A stretch of 32,737 nucleotides of DNA from Erysipelotrichaceae bacterium (GTDB taxonomy: Bacteria > Bacillota_I > Bacilli_A > Erysipelotrichales > Erysipelotrichaceae). Below are positions 17,400 to 25,467 of the stretch, piece by piece. The stretch covers positions 1 to 32,737 of the forward strand of contig JAAYSZ010000042.1 of assembly GCA_012523895.1 (NCBI GenBank), read 5' to 3'. A model generated the notes under the pieces. That model did not search any database and was not told the DNA's origin. It saw only the letters and a program-made list of their open reading frames with translations. The first letter of the stretch is position 1. Every line of letters begins with the position of its first letter. The translations under genes and the position numbers were made by a program.

Positions 17400-18967
17400 T
17401 TAAAGATTATTAAACTTTTTAACACCTTTTGTATTTAACCAAACATACATTATTAAAGAACTTATTATATAAAACATAATTATTATTAACATAGTTGTAT
17501 AAGCAGATGTTAAATATGAAAATTTGATTGTTAAAAAAACAATACCTATACCAATTATTAGATTAATCATTATACCCAAAAATGAAGACATGCTTTGTTT
17601 TATAACAACTATTTCCCTATCAAAATCTAATTTAGGAAATAATAAATTTAAAACTAAACCAATCATACTTACAAATAATGAAACACAAATAAAATATAGT
17701 ATTGCAATCATTACCCAAACAATAGATATTCTTAATACAAATGATATTATTATTAAACTAAAAATTGATGGAAATAATATTAACAATATATTAACCAAAG
17801 CTTTAGATAAAAATATTTCTTTTACACTGATAGGTAAACTTTTTAATATCCATAATTGTTTACCTTCAAGTGAAATAGAAACACATGTAGTACAAGTTGA
17901 ATGCAATAATTGCCCCATTATTAACAAACCATAAACTATTATTTTCTCCCCAAAATTCATTATTTCATCAATGTATACTATAAAATTATTTTTATTTATT
18001 AATAAATAAATTGATGCACCTACCATAATTATTAATCCAAAAGACGTGTTTAATATATATTGAAAATTAGATAAAAATCGTAAAAATTCTTTTTTAAATA
18101 ATGTAAATCCTTTTTTATTAATATTAGTATTATTAAACTTAAATTTTTTAACTTTATAACCTTCTTGACTTACATTATTAAGTTTGATAAACATATTAGA
18201 AAAAATCTTAATAGCCAATAACAATGAAAACAAATTTATTACTATATTTAAAACAAAATGTATTATGTTTCCATTAATTGCACCATTAACATAAAAATAA
18301 ATTGTTGGAATAAATATTTTAATAAAACTAATTAATTTTGAAAAACTCTTTATTATTTGAACATTATTGTCAGGATTCATATTAAATGATAGAAAAAAAA
18401 TAAAACTTGATAGTCCAAAAGATAATATTCCACTTATTAAATTTTCATACTTACTTTTGCCAGATAATACTTTAATAGTTATTCCTATTAACAATGAAAT
18501 TAAAATAGCTAATAAAGGCATAAATGGTAACCCGACAAATGCAAACAAATAGAATATTATATCCATGTTTGCATTTATTCCATATATTATAATCATTGGA
18601 ATCATTAAAAATATTACATATATATATTGAAGAATTAAAAAACCAGAAAATTTTACAGTCATTATTAATTCTTTTTTTATTGGTAATGACATTAACAAAT
18701 CAAAATCTTCAAATCCAAATAAATATCCTTTTACACTTGTAGAAAATAAAATTATCAAAATAAATATTACAAAAGAAAATACATATGGAATATAAAAATA
18801 CTTTTCAATAGGTAAAATTTCAATAAACATATTTACATACAAAGATGAAAAATATAGCATAAATGAAATAGCTAATATAAAAGATATAAAAGTTGTTATT
18901 TTTTTTTTTTTTTATTTAAAAATATATTACTAAATTCATTAATCAATAATATTTTTAAATGCTTCAT
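17400..18967 (-). pseudogene. ABC-2-type exporter permease, out of frame at a poly(A) tract
   Basis: Downstream of the ATPase gene an ATG (18967, overlapping its stop as TAATG) opens a frame reading MKHLKILLINEFSNIF, which ends in lysines at 15 consecutive A residues and a TAA at 18896-18898. In the next frame the sequence continues ITTFISFILAISFMLYFSS, a good first membrane segment, and runs unbroken to 17400. One extra A, or two fewer, would give a single 522-residue permease with about 12 membrane segments. The part from the ATG at 18860 alone is 486 residues but lacks a complete first helix and a ribosome binding site. The rest of the gene is intact, so slippage-based expression, phase variation or a sequencing error are as likely as loss of function. 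The substrate is unknown. Confidence 0.75.
18899..18913. repeat. 15-base homopolymer (T on plus, A on coding strand)
   Basis: An uninterrupted run of 15 identical bases lies exactly at the reading-frame break of the ABC permease gene, codons 19-23 of the frame that opens at 18967. Such tracts are prone to polymerase slippage. Confidence 0.95.
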
Positions 18968-19671
18968 TATTCTAACTCCAAAAATATATCTTCTAACGAT
19001 TTATTATCTTTTAGTATATCTTCTGTTTCACCTTGAACAACAATTATTCCATCTTTAATAATAGCTACATAATCACATAATTTTTCAACAACTTCTAATA
19101 CATGTGATGAAAAGAAAATACTAGAACCATTACTACACAATTCTTTCATCAGCTTTTTTAAAGTAAAGCTTGCTTTTGGATCTAAACCAACAAAAGGCTC
19201 ATCAAATATTAAAAGTTTAGGGTCATGCATTAATGCACTAATAATTACAAGTTTTTGTTTCATACCGTGAGAATATGATTTAATTTGATCTCCTAAATTT
19301 GAATATATTTCAAATTCTTTTGAAAGTTCATCAACTTTTTTATTAAAATAATCTTTATCCATCTCAAATATACTTGCAATAAATTTTAAATAATTTAGTC
19401 CTGTCATGTGTTCATATATATCAGGATTATCAGGTATATATGAAATAACCTTTTTACATTCTACTGGATTTTTAACAATATCTTTTCCATCTATTAAAAT
19501 AGTGCCCTCTTCAAAAGGTAAAATTCCTACAATACTTTTAATTGTAGTAGTTTTTCCAGCACCATTATGTCCAACAAAACCAAATATTTCACCGGGTTTT
19601 ACTTCTAAATTAATACCTTTTACTACTTCTTTTTTACCATACGATTTATGAAAATTAATTACTTTTAACAT
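18967..19671 (-). CDS. ABC transporter ATP-binding protein (ABC-2 exporter type)
   Basis: The 234-residue ATPase has Walker A GHNGAGKTT (34-42), a variant signature SHGMKQK (134-140), Walker B LLIFDEP with catalytic E158, the D-loop GLDPKA and the switch histidine H190 in SSHVLE. It pairs with the ABC-2 permease encoded immediately downstream, overlapping by one base. The family exports drugs, peptides, lipids or polysaccharides and cannot be narrowed from sequence. It starts at an ATG preceded by AAGGAGC. An extended -10 promoter lies 40 bases upstream. Confidence 0.9.
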   Translation of the reverse strand: MLKVINFHKSYGKKEVVKGINLEVKPGEIFGFVGHNGAGKTTTIKSIVGILPFEEGTILIDGKDIVKNPVECKKVISYIPDNPDIYEHMTGLNYLKFIASIFEMDKDYFNKKVDELSKEFEIYSNLGDQIKSYSHGMKQKLVIISALMHDPKLLIFDEPFVGLDPKASFTLKKLMKELCSNGSSIFFSSHVLEVVEKLCDYVAIIKDGIIVVQGETEDILKDNKSLEDIFLELE

Positions 19672-19711
19672 ATTGCTCCTTAGGATAATTTAAAAAATAT
19701 CAAACATATAT

Positions 19712-19720
19712 ATTATAGCA
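19712..19720 (-). promoter_or_regulatory. Extended -10 promoter for the ABC exporter operon
   Basis: The minus strand reads TGCTATAAT, identical to the elements before lspA and acnA. A TAAACA hexamer 17 bases upstream matches four of six -35 positions. The same AT-rich segment (TATTAT on the plus strand) could serve as a -10 for the divergent prepilin peptidase gene. Confidence 0.6.
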
Positions 19721-19733
19721 GAAGAGGTATTTT

Positions 19734-20402
19734 ATGTTTATGTATATAATTGTCATTTCATTAATAACAGGATCATTTATTCAATGTTTAATTGATAGAT
19801 ATCCTAACTACTTTATTAATAATTATAGTTTTTGTGATAATTGTAAAAATCATTTAAAATATTATGACTTAATTCCGATATTTAGTTATATAAATTTAAA
19901 AGGAAAATGTAGATACTGTAAAAAAGAAATAAGTCCTATTAAATTATTAAGTGAATCTATATTTTTAGTAATGTACATCTTTTTATATTTAAATTATAAA
20001 AATTATTTGTTTTTTCAATTATTATTTATTGCATTATATCTTGCAAGTTTTGTAGATATAAAACATAAAGAAATTCCTGACTTAAGTATCTTTATAATTA
20101 TTTTTATAATTATTTATTTTAAATATCATCAAAACTATTTATTAAGTATTTACATAGTAATCATTGGTAGTATTCTTTCATATTTAAATTTAATAGGATT
20201 TGGAGATATTAAATTATTATCAGTACTTTCATATTTTATAGATTTAAATAATTTTATATTAGCTTTATTTATATCATCTTTTAGTACTTTATTATATTTA
20301 ATACTTACTAAACAATATAAAAAAGGAGCAGTAATTTATTTTGCCCCTTTTATATCAATTAGTTATTTTATCATTATTTTAATTGTTTCCCCATATTCCT
20401 AA
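19734..20402 (+). CDS. comC: Type IV prepilin-like leader peptidase (ComC/PilD family)
   Basis: The 222-residue membrane protein carries the two catalytic aspartates of the GxGD peptidase family: D108 in VDIKHKEIPD and D158 in GFGDIK. It also has the two CxxC pairs (C34/C37 and C59/C62) of the cytosolic zinc-binding loop. It cleaves, and in many species N-methylates, prepilin-like proteins for type IV pili or competence pseudopili. No pilin or comG genes are in this window. GAGG lies six bases before the ATG. The last 24 bases overlap the end of the nuclease gene on the other strand. Confidence 0.92.
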   Translation: MFMYIIVISLITGSFIQCLIDRYPNYFINNYSFCDNCKNHLKYYDLIPIFSYINLKGKCRYCKKEISPIKLLSESIFLVMYIFLYLNYKNYLFFQLLFIALYLASFVDIKHKEIPDLSIFIIIFIIIYFKYHQNYLLSIYIVIIGSILSYLNLIGFGDIKLLSVLSYFIDLNNFILALFISSFSTLLYLILTKQYKKGAVIYFAPFISISYFIIILIVSPYS

Positions 20403-20873
20403 ATTATTAGCTTTAGCATAATCTTGTGCTTCAAATAATATATCTACATATTTATAATCACCATAAATATATTTAACTTCACCATATCCATATCTAATTA
20501 TTTTTTCTTCCAATAATTGTCCATCTACAAATACCCAATATAAACTTCTTCCAAATTTATCTTTATCATCTGATTTTGGCTCTTTTTCTAATATAATTTC
20601 ATCAGCACTTTTTAAAAGATTACAAACGTATATGCTTGCTTCTACTCCTAAATACTCCTCTAACTCAGGTGAATCAATACCTATAAATCTAACTTTTTCA
20701 CTTTTACCATTAATATAAAAATGACATGTATCACCATCCCAACAACGATCCAAAGTCACTACAATCCCATCTTCTATAGGAGCTGGATTATTGTTTGAAA
20801 TCTGAGTCATTACAAATATAAACATTAATACAATTATCATTGTAATAAGTCTTGATAAAATATTTTTATTCAT
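20379..20873 (-). CDS. Staphylococcal nuclease-like thermonuclease, membrane-anchored or secreted
   Basis: The 164-residue protein begins with a hydrophobic segment (about residues 8-23) that could be a signal peptide or anchor. An SNase domain follows. Its key residues line up without gaps to staphylococcal nuclease: D48 (DGDT), R62 and D67 and E70 (VRFIGIDSPE), R109 (FGRS). It should be a calcium-dependent nuclease that cuts DNA and RNA outside the membrane. It is the last gene of the ThrE-type exporter operon, its ATG overlapping the previous stop by one base (TAATG). Its tail overlaps the prepilin peptidase gene. Confidence 0.88.
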   Translation of the reverse strand: MNKNILSRLITMIIVLMFIFVMTQISNNNPAPIEDGIVVTLDRCWDGDTCHFYINGKSEKVRFIGIDSPELEEYLGVEASIYVCNLLKSADEIILEKEPKSDDKDKFGRSLYWVFVDGQLLEEKIIRYGYGEVKYIYGDYKYVDILFEAQDYAKANNLGIWGNN

Positions 20874-21319
20874 TATTTATCCCAAAGATGATATTTTTTA
20901 ATTTTACCATAAATGATAAAAATACTATCAATCATAAATACTGCTGTTGCAATAGAGCCTGAAATTAATATAGATTGCAATGCATAAGATTTAGAAGTAA
21001 TAAAATCATTACCTATTAAAGCATACACTGCTCTATAAACAGAAGTTCCAGGAACAAATGGATAAAGTGCTGATATTAAAAATACTGTTGTCGGTGTTTT
21101 AAATCCTCTAGAAAAAATATGTGCTAAAAACGCAATAACTCCAGCAGCTATAAAAGTAGAATATACTACACGACTATCAGATCCAACCATTAAATATACA
21201 AACCATCCAATTCCACCTGTAATAGCCGCAAAAGGAAGTGATTTTTTAGGAGCATCTAAAACTATTGCGATTAAAAATACACTGCATGTCGCAATTAAAG
21301 TTTGTTTTAAAATATCCAT
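20873..21319 (-). CDS. ThrE-family exporter, small membrane subunit (YjjB-like, ThrE_2)
   Basis: The 148-residue protein has four or more hydrophobic segments. The features AITGGIGWFVY near 34, a PTTVFLISALYPFVPGTSVYRA stretch (split here: PTTVFL at about 77 and FVPGTSVYRA at about 88) and a conserved GT pair fit the ThrE_2/DUF3815 half of the threonine/serine exporter family. In one-piece ThrE the two halves are fused; here they are separate genes, as in E. coli yjjP/yjjB. YjjPB is known for succinate export, so the substrate is uncertain. AGGAGGTG precedes the ATG, and the gene overlaps the larger subunit by 13 bases. Confidence 0.82.
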   Translation of the reverse strand: MDILKQTLIATCSVFLIAIVLDAPKKSLPFAAITGGIGWFVYLMVGSDSRVVYSTFIAAGVIAFLAHIFSRGFKTPTTVFLISALYPFVPGTSVYRAVYALIGNDFITSKSYALQSILISGSIATAVFMIDSIFIIYGKIKKYHLWDK

Positions 21320-22083
21320 CCCAACACCTCCTGAGCAAATAATAATCCTGATCCAATTCCTAAAGCAATAAATATAGCAATCATTATTGATTCAAGTAGT
21401 TTTGCAAAACCTGAAGTATAATCACCTCTAAAGATATCTCTGACACCATTTGTTAAAGCTGTACCAGGCACTAAAGGCATAATACAAGCAATTATTAATA
21501 TATCCATAGAAATAGTTAAAGGTGTCATGGTACTAAATGTAGTAACAATGATTGCAACTAAAAAACTACTGATATAATCAGTTACAAATGCATTTATTTT
21601 ATATTTATTACATAGATTTACAACTGTTGTTACTGTAATAGCTGCAGGAATATTTACTAATACATCTACAATTGATCCATTAAACAGTAAAACAATAAAT
21701 AATATAAATAAAAAATTAGCAATATCTTTAGTATAAGGTGTATATTCACTATTTTTTAAATTCAATAATTTTTCATATGCATCTTTAATTTCTATTTTAT
21801 CTGAAGTAATATCTCTAGAAATACTATTAACAGATGCAATTCTATATAAATTAACTGATCTATTATTAATTCTTCTAATCAAAGTAATTGGTTCATCATC
21901 TTGAACTTCAACACTTGTATATAAACCTGTGGTAAGTGCAACTACATTACTAGTAGTAAAAGAAGCTTTTTTTAATATGTGATTTACAGTATCTTCTACT
22001 CTATAAGCTTCAGCATTACTTTGAATAAGTATTTCACCAGCAAGAACAGCTGTTTTTAAATAATATATTTGTGTTTCTTTCAT
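21307..22083 (-). CDS. ThrE-family exporter, large subunit (YjjP-like, DUF1212)
   Basis: The 258-residue protein has a soluble N-terminal part (residues 1-about 110) with the family hallmark NAEAYRVEDTVNHI near residue 23, followed by five or so membrane segments ending in GTALTNGVRDIFRGDY and a glycine-rich helix. With the next gene it should form a two-component exporter for threonine/serine or small dicarboxylates. I choose the ATG at 22083 because GGAGA sits nine bases upstream; an in-frame ATG nine codons earlier has no ribosome binding site. It heads the three-gene operon that ends in the nuclease. Confidence 0.83.
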   Translation of the reverse strand: MKETQIYYLKTAVLAGEILIQSNAEAYRVEDTVNHILKKASFTTSNVVALTTGLYTSVEVQDDEPITLIRRINNRSVNLYRIASVNSISRDITSDKIEIKDAYEKLLNLKNSEYTPYTKDIANFLFILFIVLLFNGSIVDVLVNIPAAITVTTVVNLCNKYKINAFVTDYISSFLVAIIVTTFSTMTPLTISMDILIIACIMPLVPGTALTNGVRDIFRGDYTSGFAKLLESIMIAIFIALGIGSGLLFAQEVLGWIF

Positions 22084-22188
22084 TTGATTTATCTCCATCA
22101 ATAAAAACATATTATCATATTTTTAAGTTATAATCATTGAAAGTTAAAATATGAAAGAATACAATATTTATAAAGGAGAAAAAATAAT

Positions 22189-23376
22189 ATGATTCAAGAA
22201 TTACTTAACAAAATAGATGCTTATAAAGATGAAATGATTCAAATTAGAAGACATTTACATCAATATCCTGAATTATCTTTTGAAGAGTATCAAACTAAAA
22301 AATATATTTTAGATTTCTATAAAGATAAAGACTGTGAAATAAATGAAAATGTTGGTACAACAGGAATTGTTGTAAAAATTAAAGGAAAAAATCCTGGTCC
22401 TACTGTTGCATTAAGAGCTGACTTTGATGCAATACCTGTACAAGAAGAAACAGATCTACCATTTAAATCTAAAAATGAAGGAATAAGCCATGCATGTGGA
22501 CATGATGGACACACTGCTTATTTAATGATTCTTGCAAAAGCTCTTATTGAGTTAAAAGATAATATTAATGGAAATATAGTGATAATTCATCAACATGCTG
22601 AAGAAAAACCTCCAGGAGGAGCTTTAGAAATGATAGAAGCAGGATGTTTAGAGGGTGTTGATAATTTCTTTAGTTTACATTTAATTTCAACAATGCCTTA
22701 TTCAAAAGTATTCTTTAATGAAAAAGAAACACAAGCAGCAAGAGCTACATTTAAGGTTAAATTAACAGGTAAAGGAAGCCATGGTTCAGAACCACATAAT
22801 GGAAATGATGCAATTCTAGCTGCATCTCACCTTCTTGTAGCACTTCAATCTATTGTTTCTAGAAGAGTTAAACCTGGAGAAATGGCTGTTGTAACTGTTG
22901 GTAACTTTGATGGAAAAGGTTCACCAAATGTAATCAAAGAAAAAGTATTACTTGAAGGTGATGTAAGATGTATGAAAGATGAAGTTGCATCTTTAATTGA
23001 AAAAGAGTTTAAACAAATAACAAGTGGAATTGCAAGTACGTTTAATGTAGGTTTAGATTTACAATATACTCAAGATTATCCAGTACTATATAATGATCCA
23101 GAAATGACTAAACTTGCAATGCAAGGAGTTAAAGACATCCAAAAATATGCACCAGAAATAAAAGAGGTAACAAATACCCCTCCACTAAGTGCATCAGAGG
23201 ATGCCTCACAATATTTAAAAATAGTCCCTGGTTCATACTTCTATGTAGGTGCTAGTCAAGTAGATAAAGAAACATATCCACATCACAATCCAAAGTTTGA
23301 TTTAAATGAAGACTCTCTAATCATTGCAGCTAAAGCAATGGTTGGAGTACTTGCAAAATACTATAATTGGAATTAA
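22189..23376 (+). CDS. M20-family metallo-amidohydrolase (IAA-amino acid / N-acyl-amino acid hydrolase type)
   Basis: The 395-residue protein matches the M20D aminoacylase/carboxypeptidase group. Metal and catalytic residues are seen in HACGHDGHTA (C103, H105), HQHAEEKPPGG (E138, E139), FSLHL (H164) and a C-terminal YPHHNPKFDLNED. A dimerisation domain (about 180-290) carries GKGSHGSEPHNGNDA. The family removes acyl groups from N-acyl amino acids (hippurate hydrolase, N-acetyl-diaminopimelate deacetylase, IAA-conjugate hydrolase); the substrate cannot be fixed from sequence. It is a single-gene unit with an AAAGGAGAA ribosome binding site and a strong terminator. Confidence 0.9.
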   Translation: MIQELLNKIDAYKDEMIQIRRHLHQYPELSFEEYQTKKYILDFYKDKDCEINENVGTTGIVVKIKGKNPGPTVALRADFDAIPVQEETDLPFKSKNEGISHACGHDGHTAYLMILAKALIELKDNINGNIVIIHQHAEEKPPGGALEMIEAGCLEGVDNFFSLHLISTMPYSKVFFNEKETQAARATFKVKLTGKGSHGSEPHNGNDAILAASHLLVALQSIVSRRVKPGEMAVVTVGNFDGKGSPNVIKEKVLLEGDVRCMKDEVASLIEKEFKQITSGIASTFNVGLDLQYTQDYPVLYNDPEMTKLAMQGVKDIQKYAPEIKEVTNTPPLSASEDASQYLKIVPGSYFYVGASQVDKETYPHHNPKFDLNEDSLIIAAKAMVGVLAKYYNWN

Positions 23377-23398
23377 AGGGTCAATAATTTGACCCTTT
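23375..23398 (+). terminator. Intrinsic terminator after the M20 amidohydrolase gene
   Basis: The 10-bp stem AAAGGGTCAA/TTGACCCTTT with a TAAT loop is followed by further T residues on the plus strand. It lies between convergent genes and may also stop the kdgT-like transcript from the other side, though the minus-strand tail is poorer. Confidence 0.85.
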
Positions 23399-23399
23399 T

Positions 23400-24344
23400 T
23401 TAATCTACATTTTTAACTATACCTTTTTGATCTGCAAGCCATTTTGCAAGTATAGGTGTAATAATACTTGTAAGAACAACACCAAAAGCAATTTGAGCTA
23501 TTGCTTCAGTTGCAATATCAAACAATTCTGGACTATTAGATGCTATCATCATTGGAACAGCTACTGATAATCCAGCAATAGAAGAAATTCCTAATGTAGA
23601 CATCCCACTCATTTTTAATAATCTTGTTTCAACAATATAGATGGTAGGTAACATTGTTATATAAAAGAATAATGTAATAACTATCCCTGCAAAACCTGAT
23701 TGAACTGCTTGTATTAAATTTATACTAGAACCAAATGCCCAACCCATAAACGGTGTTAACAAAGCCATACCTGGTCTAAATAACATTGCCATATCTTTAT
23801 CTAAATTTCCTAGTATAACTCCTATTAAAATTGGGATAAATGTTGAAATAATTGGTGTCCAATCAACACTACCTCCATTTGTAATACTATAAACTAGCAT
23901 TGGAAATGCTGGTACACATAATAATGCAATTAAACCAAAAGCTAGTTTATCATCCTCATCACCATAATCAGAAATTAATGCTAGATATAATGAAGGATTA
24001 ACTGAGCATATAGTTGCAATAAATGCTATAAAAGAAATTCCTAAAACACCTTCTTGACCAAATACACTAATATATCCAAAACCAAACATAAAACAAAGGA
24101 TTATTTTAAACAATAATATTATTCCTTGTTTTTTTAATACAAATCCAATTTTTTTAACATCAATAGTTGTTGCTGAACAAAAACAAACTAAACCAACAAC
24201 ATAATTAGTACCTTTTGGTGTAAATAACGCTTCAGTAAGTCCACCTATTTTAAATAAATTAGGTGCAAATGTATTTATTAAAGCTGCTATTAGCATAGGA
24301 ACTAATAAAGTACCTCCGGGTAACTTTCTCATAAATTTCAACAT
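23400..24344 (-). CDS. kdgT: 2-keto-3-deoxygluconate permease family protein (KdgT-like), copy 1
   Basis: The 314-residue membrane protein has about ten hydrophobic segments. The family features MLIAALINTF, a GGLTEALFTPKGTNYVVG region (residues about 35-52), FSATT-type CFCSATTID, and GNLDKDMAMLF are visible. KdgT members import 2-keto-3-deoxygluconate, a pectin breakdown product, with protons. No KDG kinase, KDPG aldolase or pectin gene is near, so the substrate is only inferred. It is closely similar along its whole length to the next gene. I use the ATG at 24344 over a TTG two codons earlier because it aligns with the paralogue and has better spacing to GAGG. Confidence 0.85.
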   Translation of the reverse strand: MLKFMRKLPGGTLLVPMLIAALINTFAPNLFKIGGLTEALFTPKGTNYVVGLVCFCSATTIDVKKIGFVLKKQGIILLFKIILCFMFGFGYISVFGQEGVLGISFIAFIATICSVNPSLYLALISDYGDEDDKLAFGLIALLCVPAFPMLVYSITNGGSVDWTPIISTFIPILIGVILGNLDKDMAMLFRPGMALLTPFMGWAFGSSINLIQAVQSGFAGIVITLFFYITMLPTIYIVETRLLKMSGMSTLGISSIAGLSVAVPMMIASNSPELFDIATEAIAQIAFGVVLTSIITPILAKWLADQKGIVKNVD

Positions 24345-24375
24345 AAGCAAAAACCTCTATAAAATCATTAATATA

Positions 24376-24404
24376 ATTTTATATATATTTTATATTCAAA
24401 TCAA
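24376..24404 (-). promoter_or_regulatory. Sigma-A-type promoter for kdgT copy 1
   Basis: On the minus strand TTGATT and TAAAAT are separated by 17 bases, each one or two changes from consensus, and end 31 bases before the ATG. With the terminator of copy 2 just upstream, copy 1 appears to be its own transcription unit. Confidence 0.5.
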
Positions 24405-24439
24405 TATTTCGCATAAAATATTTTATTAAACAATAAAAA

Positions 24440-24462
24440 AAAGAATCAATTTTTGATTCTTT
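24440..24462 (-). terminator. Intrinsic terminator after kdgT copy 2
   Basis: A 10-bp stem, AAAGAATCAA/TTGATTCTTT, has a very small loop and is followed by a T8 run on the minus strand. The stem overlaps the kdgT copy 2 stop codon. It separates the two tandem permease genes. Confidence 0.8.
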
Positions 24463-25402
24463 AATTATTTTTAACAATTCCCTTTTGATCTGCAAGCCAT
24501 TTTGCAAGTGAAGGAGTAATTATGCTAGTAAGTACAACACCAAATGTAATTTGAGAAGTTGCCTGTGTAGCAATTTCAAGAAGTTCTGGATTATTAGAAA
24601 CAAACATCATTGGCATAGCCGCCGAAAGTCCTGCAATAGTTGACATTCCTAGTGTTGATATACCATCAAATTTTAAAATTTTTGTTTCAGTTAAATATAT
24701 AGATGGTAATAATACTATATAGTAAAATAATGTAATTACAACTCCAGAAAACCCTGATTGAACTGCTTGTATTAAATTAATACCTGAACCAACTGACCAC
24801 CCTAAAAATGGCATAAGTAAAGGTAATCCTGGTGAAAATAAACTAGCCATATCTTTATCTAGATTTCCTATAATCATTCCTAATATAATTGGAATGATTG
24901 TTGAAACAATTGGAGTCCAATCAACACTTCCACCATTAGTAATACTATAAACAAGCATAGGAAATGCTGGAATACAGACTAATCCTACAAGTCCAAATGC
25001 AACTTTATCATCCTTATCACCATAATCACTAACTATAGCCAAATAAACAGAAGGATTAACTGAACAAATCGCAACAATAAAAGCTATTGCAGAAACTCCC
25101 ATTATACCTTCTTGACCAAATAAACTAATATATCCATAACCAAATATAAAGCATACAATAATCTTAACTAACAATAATACTCCTTGTTTCTTTAAAACAG
25201 AAGCAATTTTTTTAATATCAATTGAAGTTGCTGAACAAAAAGAAACAAGCCCAACAACATAGTTTGCTCCTTTTGGTGTAAATAAAGCTTCAGTAAGACC
25301 TCCAATATTAAACAATCCAGGTACAAATGTATTTAATAATGCAGCAATTAGCATTGGAATTAATAATGTACCTGCAGGTATTTTTCTCATAAACTTTAGC
25401 AT
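24461..25402 (-). CDS. kdgT: 2-keto-3-deoxygluconate permease family protein (KdgT-like), copy 2
   Basis: The 313-residue membrane protein is the same type as its downstream neighbour and aligns with it nearly without gaps: both begin MLKFMRK and both end LAKWLADQKGIVKN. Differences are spread along the length and mostly conservative. The shared blocks include NPSxYLA, a YSITNGGSVDWTPI segment and GNLDKDMA. This is a tandem duplication. GGGAGAT precedes the ATG. A separate terminator follows, and it may be fed by read-through from the mrp gene or by an AT-rich promoter in the 56-base gap. Confidence 0.85.
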   Translation of the reverse strand: MLKFMRKIPAGTLLIPMLIAALLNTFVPGLFNIGGLTEALFTPKGANYVVGLVSFCSATSIDIKKIASVLKKQGVLLLVKIIVCFIFGYGYISLFGQEGIMGVSAIAFIVAICSVNPSVYLAIVSDYGDKDDKVAFGLVGLVCIPAFPMLVYSITNGGSVDWTPIVSTIIPIILGMIIGNLDKDMASLFSPGLPLLMPFLGWSVGSGINLIQAVQSGFSGVVITLFYYIVLLPSIYLTETKILKFDGISTLGMSTIAGLSAAMPMMFVSNNPELLEIATQATSQITFGVVLTSIITPSLAKWLADQKGIVKNN

Positions 25403-25450
25403 ATTCTTAATCTCCCACCTTTATATTTTATAAAAACTTATTAAAATAGA

Positions 25451-25467
25451 CTGGTTATTTAAACCAG
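25451..25467 (-). terminator. Weak terminator hairpin after mrp
   Basis: A 6-bp stem CTGGTT/AACCAG spans the mrp stop codon and is followed on the minus strand by TCTATTTTAATAAG. The stem is short and the T-tract interrupted, so termination may be partial. Confidence 0.4.
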
